From positions 92,485 through 103,975 of the forward strand of contig JAAOMT010000213.1 of NCBI GenBank assembly GCA_016748015.1: a DNA stretch of 11,491 nt. The letters run 5' to 3'. Numbering within the stretch: position 1 is the stretch's first letter; each line of letters opens with the position of its first letter. Made by a program: the position numbers and the translations under genes. The stretch comes from Geosiphon pyriformis (lineage: Eukaryota; Glomeromycota; Glomeromycetes; Archaeosporales; Geosiphonaceae). A model generated the notes under the pieces. That model was not told where the DNA came from. It saw nothing but the letters and a program-made list of their open reading frames with translations, and did not search any database. This document shows, one piece after another, positions 1 through 7,851 of this stretch.

Positions 1-1
1 A

Positions 2-382
2 CTTTTTATCCTCCACACTGATGCATCTGGTTATGGACTTGGTGCTGTTCTTTCCCAGAAAGATGAAGATAACAGAGAACACGCCATAGCATATGCCAAT
101 AGAACTCTTACACCAGCAGAAAGGAACTACTCAGTCACTGAACAAGAATGCTTAGCAGTAGTTTGGGCTACCAGCTACTGGGACAAATATCTTAAGGGTG
201 TAAAATTTTTGGTGGTAACAGATCACCAAGCTTTGGTTTGGCTATGCAACAAAAAAAACCTGGAACATAAATGGATAACTTGCTGGATACTCCACTTGGA
301 TGAATTTGACTATGACATTCAACACCACAAAGGAGCTAATCATCAAAATACTGATGCTCTCTCCAAACTTACCATCCAGTGA
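2..382 (+). CDS. Pol polyprotein C-terminal end: RNase H domain (partial)
   Basis: This is the last ~126 codons of a Ty3/gypsy pol reading frame, open from the left edge. RNase H degrades the RNA strand of the RNA-DNA hybrid during reverse transcription in the cytoplasmic particle. All four expected acidic residues are visible: Asp in HTDASG, Glu in EQECLAVVWA, Asp in VTDHQAL and Asp in NTDALS. The frame ends in three stops close together (TGA, TAG, TAA at 380-388, all in frame). Integrase does not continue in this frame and begins from its own ATG 65 bases later. The sequence differs widely from the RNase H of the minus-strand element (roughly one third identical by eye), so the two elements belong to different families. 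Confidence 0.88.
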   Translation, partial: LFILHTDASGYGLGAVLSQKDEDNREHAIAYANRTLTPAERNYSVTEQECLAVVWATSYWDKYLKGVKFLVVTDHQALVWLCNKKNLEHKWITCWILHLDEFDYDIQHHKGANHQNTDALSKLTIQ

Positions 383-447
383 TAGTAAAACCCTCTCAAA
401 CCAAACCAACTTAATTATTTGTAACTTCTTCACAAACAAACACGATA

Positions 448-1760
448 ATGGACTTGGACAACTACTCTGCCTTAATTGAATTTTTGGGTAAAAGACAATA
501 CCTGCTGGACTATACTCGACAGCAAAGAGAACATTTGCACAAACAATCAAATTTCTATTTGATTTGCCAGAACCAGTTATATAAAAGAAATAAAAAAGAT
601 TCTGACCACCCCCAGAGAGTCATTAGATTTGAAAAAAGAGAAATTGTGATCTACAATATGCACACTGATCCATTAGCTGGACACTTTGGAAAAACAAAAA
701 CAATTCAGAAAACTTTAGCTCGTTATTATTGGCCTACCTTGAGAAAAGACATTGCTGAATACATCAAAACCTGTAATACCTGCCAAAGAAGAGAAAAACC
801 CAATTGCAAGGAAGATATCCATCCAATTTCTGTTGGTCAACCATTTAACAGAATTAGTATAGATGTTGTTGGACCTTTAACAATAACTCTTGATGGCAAC
901 AGATATATTATCACAGCTACTGACTATCTTACAAAGTGGGTAGAAGCAAGAGCCACCCCAGATTAAACAGCAGTCTCAATTGCCAATTTCATTTATAAAG
1001 ATATCATTTGTCACCATGGTTGCCCCAAAGAACTTTTATCTGACAGAGGAAGAGCTTTTCTCAGTACACTGGTTGAAGAACTTTGCAGAAAAATGGGAAT
1101 ACGTCATAACTCTCTTCCCCTTATCACCTCCAAACAAATAGCCTAGTGGAACATTTCAATAGAACACTATGTGAAACCCTAGCCAAAACCAGTGAAGAAA
1201 CCAACCTATGGGACAAAGTATTGCCTTCAGCTTTGTTCACCTACAGAACTGTGAATCATGACATAACAAGTTATGAACTCTTTTATTTGCTCTATGGACA
1301 AATGGCAACTCTACCAATAGAAATGGATATAGAAACAATATCTTTTAAAAAAATAACAATAGGAGATTACAAGGACATTTTGCAAAGAAGACTTGGTACC
1401 ATTCTTGACTCATTGGTAGAAGCATGGATAATTGCCTTTGAAAAGATAAAACAGTTCCAAGAGAAGCTCAAAAAGAAAAAGACTTATAAAACACTTTTCT
1501 TAAATATTGGTGATTTAGTTTTGGAATACTGTTCAGACAGAGACAATGTCTATGGTGATAAATTCTCCAGCCACTGGAAAGAACCTTTTATAGTCAACAA
1601 AGTTTTGAACAATGGTTCTTATATCTTACAAAATCAATATAGAACAATCTTCAATGATCACCCTGTTTATGGCATACGACTCAAGAAATATTACAAACAA
1701 CCTGATTGGTTACCTGTTGTGGTAATACCAACCCAAATGATCAGCAAAAATCAGATATAA
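448..1760 (+). pseudogene. Integrase, plus-strand element copy 1, broken by a stop and a frameshift
   Basis: Integrase inserts the retrotransposon cDNA into nuclear DNA. From ATG 448 the first 172 codons hold the His-His-Cys-Cys zinc-binding domain (H72, H79, C109, C112) and the start of the catalytic core (first Asp at residue 139 in ISIDVVGPL). A TAA stop lies at 964-966. The core continues in the same frame to the second Asp (LLSDRG), then moves to another frame between about 1107 and 1118. The second frame holds the catalytic Glu (LVEHFNRT, near 1149) and a C-terminal GPY/F-like region (HWKEPFIVNKVLNNGSYIL), ending in TAA at 1758-1760. The reading frame starting with GTG at 1146 is only the downstream piece, not a true start. 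The D-D-E set survives as codons, but no single frame encodes it. Confidence 0.87.
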
Positions 1761-1801
1761 ATAAATGCACTATTCCCAAAACAGAGGTATCTTCAATCGA
1801 C

Positions 1802-2458
1802 ATGAACAATTATTTCCTGGATCAAAACATTCAAAACACTTTCTATACTCTTCATGAGTACTGGATTAAGAACTATCCAAATGCTACTCTGACTATCAGA
1901 AAACAAACCACCATAACAGACAACAGTGGAACTCATACTGTTATTAGACCAAAGAAAACAACTACCAGAAGAGAAAGAATTGGTAGCAAAATGGATAAAT
2001 ACCTGCTAGAAAGCATAACAGCAGCGATACTTTTACCTTTCAGCACAATTAGAAAAACGATACAAGAAATCTTGTCCATAGACAAAAACTTGTCATATGG
2101 AAGACAATTAAAACTCTATGGTTGTCTTAGTGAAATCATAGAAAACATAAAGCTCATGAAGAAAACAACTTCAGAGATACAAGGGGAAATTTTGGGCATT
2201 ATACGATTGAATGTCCCAAGAGTTTTGATCATTGCTAGAAGAGCCAGAACTCTTATACAAAGATTTGGTTTCTTGGATACAAAACTTATTTCACCTCAAG
2301 TATTATATACCCTATCCACAAAAGATTTCAACAAATTAGTTAGTTTTGAGTTAGACAAAACCCTTCACATAGACTATTCCATAAATAGCTTGATTTCACC
2401 AGAGCTCAATCTCTTTGGAGAAAATAATGTTATGGTTGAAACCCATAGTTTTTATTAG
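1802..2458 (+). CDS. Unknown 218-residue protein encoded after integrase (copy 1)
   Basis: I do not recognise this protein. It starts at ATG 1802, 41 bases after the integrase stop. I chose this start over a TTG further upstream in the same frame because copy 2 has an ATG at the matching place and the two proteins then have equal length (218). It looks soluble: no signal peptide or membrane segment is evident, which argues against an envelope protein. It has a Lys/Arg-rich stretch at residues ~50-64 (RPKKTTTRRERIGSK), a second basic patch at ~139-154 (ARRARTLIQRF), and mostly helix-forming sequence from residue 65 on. Identity to copy 2 is about 86%, with silent differences outnumbering replacements. 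A nucleic-acid-binding or particle role is possible but is a guess. Confidence 0.75.
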   Translation: MNNYFLDQNIQNTFYTLHEYWIKNYPNATLTIRKQTTITDNSGTHTVIRPKKTTTRRERIGSKMDKYLLESITAAILLPFSTIRKTIQEILSIDKNLSYGRQLKLYGCLSEIIENIKLMKKTTSEIQGEILGIIRLNVPRVLIIARRARTLIQRFGFLDTKLISPQVLYTLSTKDFNKLVSFELDKTLHIDYSINSLISPELNLFGENNVMVETHSFY

Positions 2459-2481
2459 TTATCACATGTATTAGACACTGA

Positions 2482-2971
2482 TGTCATATAATTAGCCATC
2501 CTATTTTTAGATAGTAATTGTTGATCTGATCAATGACCTGACCATTGACCTGATCATTGACCTAATCATTGACCTGATTAATAACCTGATCATTGACTTG
2601 ATCGTTGACCTAATCATTGACCTAATTGTTGACGTAGTCATTGACCACTTTAGATAGCTATATAGGCAATGATTCCCTTAGCTATAGAATGACATGATCA
2701 AAGTAACAAAATAAACAATATTAATTACTTCCTTTCATAATCGCTTATTCTTCTTTCCTTACCTTCAAGTATTTACTTGTTGGCATTCACATACCTTATT
2801 TTTTCCCCTTCTTGATTTGTGTTTGTTAGAATTAGCCTGAGAAGCAATTGGCTTGCTCTTGTAATTCATTGAATAAAAAAATAATTGAAAAGCACAACAA
2901 TACCTGTTATTGATTCTAAGAATTGCCAAGTTGAAGCATAGAATAATAGCAGTGGTGTTATCTTGTTGACA
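2482..2971 (+). repeat. Probable 3' LTR of the plus-strand element (copy 1)
   Basis: It begins 24 bases after the ORF stop with TGTCA and ends with TGACA, a perfect 5-base inverted pair with the usual TG...CA ends. Inside are a 12-bp tandem repeat near the 5' end, a TATATA at 2659-2664 (177 bases in) and AATAAA at 2710-2715 and 2872-2877. That order (upstream repeats, TATA, polyadenylation signal) suits U3-R-U5. Against it: no purine-rich tract stands just before 2482, and no second LTR copy is in the window for comparison. The flank 2972-3161 holds nothing I can name. Confidence 0.42.
2521..2652. repeat. 12-bp tandem repeat, 11 units
   Basis: Eleven consecutive 12-base units, all in register, with consensus TTGACCTGATCA. 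Single units vary at one to five positions and the last is the most diverged. The half TGATCA is palindromic, so most units carry a self-complementary site. The array lies upstream of the TATATA at 2659 within the proposed LTR, where it could act as an enhancer; that function is inferred from position only. Confidence 0.9.
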
Positions 2972-3161
2972 ATCATGGACTATTCCTTTACCTTCAGATT
3001 TAAGAAAAGATTAGTGACTGTGATTTTTATGAGACTGATTATGCACATTGAATTCCTACTTATTCAATTTGCTCCTTTTTTGTAATTACCTCTTTATTTA
3101 TTTCCATCACTATACAATACTGTTCTCCCTTGCTATCCATTAGCTTGTTACTCCAACTTGT

Positions 3162-3925
3162 AACAATATCATCTGGCATCATGGCTGCTCCAGAGAACTT
3201 TTATTTGATAGAGGAAAAGTTTTCTTAGTACACTGGTTGAAAAACTTTGTAGAAAAATGGGAATACATCACAAACTTTTCTCTCCTTATTACTCCCAAAC
3301 AAATGGCCTAGTAGAACATTTTAATAGAACACTATGTGAAACTCTAGCCAAAACAAGTGAAGAAACAAACTTATGGGACAAAGTACTGTCTTCAGTTTTG
3401 TTTGCTTATAGAACTGTGAATTATGACATAACAAGTTATGAATTTTTTTATCTGCTCTATGGATGCATGGCAACACTACCAATAGAAACTGACATTGAGA
3501 CAATATCCTTTAAAGAGATCACAATAGCAAATTACAAAGACATTTTGCAAAGAAAACTTGATACCATTCTTGACTCATTGGTAGAAGCACAAATAGTTGC
3601 TTTTAAAAAGATAAAACAGTTTCAAGAAAAGCTTAAAAAAAAGAAAACCTATAAAACACTTTCTTTAAGTATTGGTAACTTGATATTAAAATACCATTCA
3701 AACAGAGACAATGTCTATGGTGATAAATTTTCTAACTGGTGAAAAGGACTCTTTATAGTCAACAAAGTTTTGAACAATAGTTCTTATATTCTTCAAAATC
3801 AATCCAGAACAATCTTTAATGATCAATCTGTTCACAGCATGCAACTTAATAAATATTATAAATGACTTGATTGGTTGTCTGTTGTGGTAATACTGACTCA
3901 AATGATCAACAAAAATCAAGTATAA
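3162..3925 (+). pseudogene. Integrase C-terminal part, plus-strand element copy 2, broken
   Basis: This matches the second half of the copy 1 integrase. The second catalytic Asp is present in LLFDRG (Asp at 3207-3209), but one base is missing in the T-run near 3220, shifting the frame. The new frame covers the catalytic Glu (GLVEHFNRT, near 3314) and the coiled, Lys-rich C-terminal region to a TGA at 3740-3742. It then continues in frame with recognisable sequence (FIVNKVLNN) through another TGA near 3863 to the natural TAA at 3923-3925. In copy 1 the first of these stops lies beside the HWKEPF codons. No functional integrase can come from this copy. ATG 3257 is internal, not a true start. 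Confidence 0.85.
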
Positions 3926-3967
3926 ATAAATGCACTAATTCCAAAACAGAGGTATCTTCAAATCAAC

Positions 3968-4624
3968 ATGAACAATTATTTTCTGGATCAAAACATTCAA
4001 AATACCTTCTATACTCTCCATGAGTATTGGATTAAAAACTATCCAAATGCTACTTTGACCATTGGAAAACAGACCACAATAACTGATAGCAGTGGAACAC
4101 ATACTGTTATTAGACCAAAGAAAACAACTACCAGAAGAGAAAGAATTGGTAGCAAAATGAATAAATATCTGCTAGAAAGTATAATAGCAGCAATACTCAT
4201 ACCCTTCACCACACTTGGAAAAACAATTAAAGAAATCTTACCCATAGACAAAAACTTGTCATATGGAAGACAACTAGAGCTCTATGGTTGTCTTGGTAAA
4301 ATCATAGATAACATAAAGCTCATGAAGAAAACAACTTCAAAGATACAGGCAGAAATTTTGGGCATTATACGATTAGATGTTCCAAAAGTTTTAATCATTG
4401 CTAGAAGAGCCAAAACTCTAATACAAAGATTTGGTCTCTTGGATACAAAACTTATTTTGCCTCAAGTATTATACACTCTATCTATAAAAAACTTCAATAA
4501 ATTAGTTAGCTTTGAATTAGATAAAACTCTTCAAATAGATTACACTATAAATAGCTTGATTTCACTGGAGCTCAATTTTTTTGGAGAGAATAATGTTACA
4601 GTTGAGACCTATACTTCTTATTAA
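3968..4624 (+). CDS. Unknown 218-residue protein encoded after integrase (copy 2)
   Basis: This is the second copy of the unrecognised ORF, with the same ATG context (MNNYFLDQNIQ), the same length and no internal stop, although the neighbouring integrase is ruined. By hand alignment, 31 of 218 residues differ from copy 1 while about 40 codons differ only silently, and there are no insertions or deletions. Unchanged blocks include residues 1-32, the basic stretch near 42-64 and the stretch near 93-103 (DKNLSYGRQL). The 41-42 base spacer from integrase is also nearly identical between copies. Function is unknown; I see no known domain, signal peptide or membrane helix. Confidence 0.72.
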   Translation: MNNYFLDQNIQNTFYTLHEYWIKNYPNATLTIGKQTTITDSSGTHTVIRPKKTTTRRERIGSKMNKYLLESIIAAILIPFTTLGKTIKEILPIDKNLSYGRQLELYGCLGKIIDNIKLMKKTTSKIQAEILGIIRLDVPKVLIIARRAKTLIQRFGLLDTKLILPQVLYTLSIKNFNKLVSFELDKTLQIDYTINSLISLELNFFGENNVTVETYTSY

Positions 4625-4841
4625 TTATCACATGTATTAGCCACTGGTGTCATATTGTTACGGTGTTACCGAAGGTTTTTGGTCTCTTTTCTGTAATGTT
4701 GTTGATACTTATTTGCTGTGAATTCACGTTTTCAGGAAGTAGTTGAACCTCTAATAACTGAATTTATCTTCAAATTATCTCCTATAATTTGAACTTGTTG
4801 GGCTTATGAGTGGAATGGCCAATTCCATGTCAGTTGCTTTA

Positions 4842-4970
4842 TGTAGTTACGTTGTAGTAAACATCAACTCTTTCCCAGGAATTGCTTGTCTGGAAGCTCA
4901 CTAAAAATGTGTAGTTACTTTGCTGTGAAAGTCAACTCTTCTACAGGAATCTTGTCTGTAGGCTATCTTA
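4842..4970. repeat. Imperfect ~62-bp direct repeat, two units
   Basis: Unit 1 (about 4842-4904) and unit 2 (about 4910-4970) both begin TGTAGTTAC and share TCAACTCTT, CAGGAAT and CTTGTCTG in the same order, with scattered differences. They look like an old local duplication in the proposed U5 part of the LTR. An A-rich run (about 4981-5020) follows. Confidence 0.65.
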
Positions 4971-5248
4971 ATGATTGTAATAAGAAAAAAAAAGAAAAAT
5001 AAAAAAAATGTAAAAGAAATAGGATTTATCAAGGGAAACGTTTTCTATTCAGGCCTGGAATTACTAACAGTTTACTGAAATTGGTAGCTAATCAATTTCA
5101 AAATGTTAGTTGGGTTTTGGGGATTTTCTAAGTGCAATAATTAAAGAATTTGGTTTTTTTTTGATATTTATTTCTTTTTGTGTGTGTAGGAATGGTTCTA
5201 AGTGATAAATCTAAAGTAAGATATATTTTCTTGAAGAGAGAAGCTCTT

Positions 5249-5256
5249 CTTTTATA
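5249..5256 (-). promoter_or_regulatory. TATA box of the minus-strand LTR
   Basis: The minus strand reads TATAAAAG here, about 177 bases inside the proposed LTR start and about 80 bases before an AATAAA at 5172-5167. This spacing fits a pol II promoter driving the retrotransposon RNA. It is a motif-only prediction. Confidence 0.42.
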
Positions 5257-5306
5257 CAACTTGTTATAACACTATTCTATGAACTTGAACTTTGTTATTT
5301 TCTACA

Positions 5307-5427
5307 ATTTCGCTGAATTAAAGATACATTTCGGCAAACTACAAGTTATTTCGGCAAACTATTAGATATTTTGGTGAACTATCAATTATTTCGGTGAATT
5401 TCTATAAATTTCGGCAAACTTTTGAAT
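5307..5427. repeat. 20-bp tandem repeat, five exact-period units plus one diverged unit
   Basis: Five units of exactly 20 bases (5328, 5348, 5368, 5388, 5408) each begin with a form of ATTTCGGCAAACT, with a variable 7-base tail. A diverged 21-base unit (5307-5327, ATTTCGCTGAATT) precedes them. The conserved half carries a CpG in most units, in an AT-rich background. The array lies at the very start of the proposed U3 on the minus strand, upstream of the TATA box, as enhancer repeats often do. Confidence 0.88.
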
Positions 5428-5604
5428 GTTACATAGTTTGGGGTATTGTATAATTGATCATTGCAATTAGGTTACATTTGTGTTGTGTACAATTTAGAAT
5501 ATTAATTAAATGATAATTTCGGACATTTTTGCTAATGTAATAAGTGATCATTTGAAACGATAATATATGCTAATTAATGATAGGAATTATAAGATAATTT
5601 CATG

Positions 5605-6324
5605 CTAAATAATATCTCTAATTTCGTCTGGTAACATAACCTCCTCCTCAAAACTGAGCTCCATCGAAGTCCAAGTACTGTCTGTTATTTCCAGATAATA
5701 ATCCAAAATTATTGAAAAAATTTGGTCTGAAAATTGTTGAAATTTCAGTTCTGTAAGCTTTCCAATGTATTGGATCTTCAAAGGTTGAAAAATTGGGTTT
5801 TGTAATATGTTTTCACAGATGTGGAATAGGTCATAAAGTCTAAGAGCAGCTCTAAGCCTGTAGCGACTGTTTGTTGATCCAGCTGTTGTCTTGAATTCGT
5901 TGTGGAATTGTTTCTGAATAGCTTCTTTTGTGAGGTTTGCTGTTGTAAGTTCCAGTTTCCATTTGTAGAGTGTTTTTCCAATGTGAAAATATCTATAGAT
6001 TGGAGGATATTCAGTGTTTTCCTCATTGAGACACAGTTGAAGTTTTTGTTGAATTGTAGCATTTGGTGGAATACTAATCGGAGTGAGCATTAGGTTTTCT
6101 CTTAAAGCAAGCTTTAAAAGTTCTGGCAGGTGAATTCCAGTATAATTTCTTGTGTTCTTTCTATACGGGTGATATTTTCATAAATTTAGGGCTAATTTTG
6201 TAACTACTTCTGTTTGGGTATAATTTATGTGGTTTCCAGTAACAGTAATGGATAATTCGGGTATTGTTTTTAAAGCTAACATTAGTTTTTGGGATAATTG
6301 TTGAATGTTTTAAAGAATAGTCAT
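5605..6324 (-). pseudogene. Unknown ORF after integrase in the minus-strand element, two nonsense codons
   Basis: The uninterrupted part is 161 codons from ATG 6090 to the stop at 5605. The same frame is open upstream to ATG 6324 if two stops are ignored: TAA at 6312-6310 (codon 5) and TGA at 6180-6178 (codon 49). Both are possible C-to-T products of CAA and CGA. The full frame would be 239 codons, similar in size to the 218-residue ORF of the other family and in the same place, 117 bases after integrase. I recognise no domain. The sequence suggests mixed beta/alpha N-terminal and mainly helical C-terminal parts, ending in an acidic tail (SFEEEVMLPDEIRD). No signal peptide or membrane helix is seen. 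Confidence 0.62.
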
Positions 6325-6441
6325 TATAAGCAATTTGAAAAATAAAAAAAATTATTTTTGGTGTATGAATTTTTATGTTATTTTTGTTTTGTTTTTGTGA
6401 GATTGTTTCTAAATTAGAAAAGAATAACTAGTAAAATTAAA

Positions 6442-7826
6442 TTAAGTGTTCAGGTTGGAAGGTTGTTCAATGACAACTATTGGTTCTAAGTTTTGGGGAA
6501 TATCTTCAGGACTGACCAAAGGAGAATGTGTACCAATTTGTGAAATTAATGGTTCAGGATTGTTTCTGAAGTGATAGTGTTTCAAACGATCTCCATGTGC
6601 GACTTTTGCTAGGATTTTGTCATCAAGTCTTAGCTTGTATGATCTGTTGCCTAGGACTTCATGGATAAAGAATGGTCCATCCCATTTATTTTCAAATTTT
6701 CCACTCCATTGTTTTTCAGCTTTAGTTCTGTGTAAGAGAACTTTGTTTCCAATTTTAAATTCATTGGTAACTGAAGGCAATTTGTCATCATGCCATTTTT
6801 TTTGTTGAGCTTGGGAGTGTTCAATATGGGTGGCTGCTATTTGTCATTTTCCTTCCAATGTGCTAAGCAGAGTGTAGGCTCTTTGCTGAAGCGTTTCTTG
6901 GAAATTGTTTTCATTGATCGGTTGTGCTGGGTATGTTTCCACTGTGAAATTAATTGGTAATGTTGCTGTTCTTCCATAAATTAAATCAAATGGTGTGTGT
7001 TTCGTGGTATCTTGTTTTAATGTTCTATATGCTAGTAACACTGATGGAATAAAGAGATCCCATTCTTGCTCAAAATCAGTTGAGACTTTGGCTAATGACT
7101 CACACAATGTTCTGTTAAAATGTTCTACAAGTTCATTTGTTTGTGGATGGTAGGGCAAAGACAGAGGTCTTTTGACATTGAATTATTCACAAATTTCTTG
7201 TATCAGGTTGTTCACAAAGTGTGTTCCCTGATCGGATAAAAGTTCAATTGGACATCCATGTCTATAAATGATGTCTTTGTAGATAAAATTTGCTATTGAT
7301 TTTGCATCTGCTTGTTGAATGGCTCTGGCTTCAGGCCATTTAGTAAGATAGTCTACAGCTACTGCAATATAACGGTTTCCTTGAGTGGTAATAAATAGTG
7401 GTCCGACTAAATCGATACCAACTTTGTCAAAAGGCTGTCCAACTTTGATTGGATTTAAAGGTTTTGTAGGGCGAGTTCCTCCTCTTTTTTGACAACTATC
7501 ACAAGATTTGACATATTCGTGAATGTCTTTTCTCATTCGAGGCCAATAGTAGTATTCTAGTATTTTTTGGGTGGTGCTATCTTTTCCGAAGTGTGCTGAT
7601 GAAGGATCTGAGTGCATATTGTATAAAATGGTCTCTTTTTCCTGTTCTTGTATTAATCTAAGTGGTTTGATTGGGTTTTTGGAATTTCGATAATAGATAA
7701 TGTTGTTGTGTAGAAAATATTGTTGGCTTGTTGTTGTAATTGATGTTTTTTGTCTGGGGACCAATCTGTTGGGATTGTTAATGTCTCTAAATATTGTTTG
7801 AGATTGTTGTAGTTTTCGGGGTTCAT
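6442..7826 (-). pseudogene. Integrase of the minus-strand element, with stops and a frameshift
   Basis: It probably starts at ATG 7826 (MNPENYNNLKQYL), by analogy with MDLDNYSALIEFL in the other element; this lies 25 bases past the RNase H stop, in another frame. One base appears lost near 7719-7722, after which the frame holds the zinc-binding residues (His in NMHSDP, His in AHFGK, Cys pair in SCDSCQ), the first catalytic Asp (VGIDLVGPL), the second (LLSDQGTHF) and the Glu (LVEHFNRT). It ends with a GPY/F-like segment (NKWDGPFFIHEVL) and a ~50-residue tail. TAA at 7185-7183 and TGA at 6846-6844 interrupt it, with clear homology on both sides of each. The catalytic residues are kept, so the breaks may be recent. 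Confidence 0.88.
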
Positions 7827-7851
7827 TGTTTGTTGTTTTGATGCTGTTAGT

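Larger units (their letters stand above)
2..2971 (+). mobile_element. Ty3/gypsy-type LTR retrotransposon, copy 1 (5' end outside window)
   Basis: The order RNase H, integrase, extra ORF, probable 3' LTR is that of a Ty3/gypsy element, in which integrase follows RNase H. Gag, protease and reverse transcriptase would lie to the left of the window. The RNase H and the 218-residue ORF are open, but integrase carries a stop and a frameshift, so this copy cannot make integrase. The right limit rests on a proposed LTR with TGTCA...TGACA ends and is uncertain; the coding order is secure. Confidence 0.8.
3162..4655 (+). mobile_element. Ty3/gypsy-type element, copy 2, truncated at both ends
   Basis: This stretch matches copy 1 from about 1000 to 2489, at close to 85-90% nucleotide identity by eye. 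On the left, homology begins abruptly inside the integrase core near 3162, with no RNase H or zinc-binding domain before it. On the right it matches copy 1 through TGTCATAT and then stops at 4655, where the LTR-like start of the minus-strand element begins. It is therefore a 5'-truncated fragment interrupted by a later insertion. Confidence 0.82.
4656..5433 (-). repeat. Probable 3' LTR of the minus-strand element
   Basis: The left edge is well supported: it begins with TGTTACGG on the plus strand exactly where copy 2 stops matching copy 1. The right edge is my best guess, at GTTACA (TGTAAC on the minus strand), giving TG...CA ends and an imperfect inverted pair. Alternative starts are near 5474 and 5525. 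On the minus strand, 20-bp repeats, a TATA box (5249-5256) and AATAAA (5167-5172) follow in U3-R-U5 order. No purine-rich tract adjoins 5433, which weakens the call. This LTR and the leader 5434-5604 contain no gene. Confidence 0.5.

Noticed and set aside
380-450. Intron joining RNase H to integrase in the plus element
   Set aside because: I see no convincing GT...AG pair that would join the two frames; the only AGs are close to the RNase H stops.
242-550. Minus-strand 102-codon frame
   Set aside because: It lies antisense to RNase H and the start of integrase, starts with a hydrophobic low-information sequence and matches nothing; a shadow.
1706-1801. Upstream TTG extension of the 218-residue ORF
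   Set aside because: It overlaps the integrase end in another frame; copy 2 gives no support, while the ATG at 1802 is matched in both copies.
2482-2694. Shorter LTR or MITE with TGTCAT...ATGACA ends (213 bp)
   Set aside because: The inverted ends are real, but this version lacks a polyadenylation signal and cuts off just after the TATA; the 490-base version fits an LTR better. Not excluded.
5434-5450. TGGGGTATTG just right of 5433 as a primer-binding site of a plus-strand element
   Set aside because: It starts with TGG as such sites do, but it begins a few bases away, no tRNA match is known to me, and the TATA box and coding genes all point to the minus strand.
5902-6093. Plus-strand 63-codon frame
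   Set aside because: Antisense to the unidentified minus-strand ORF, which has a longer, more plausible frame in the element context.
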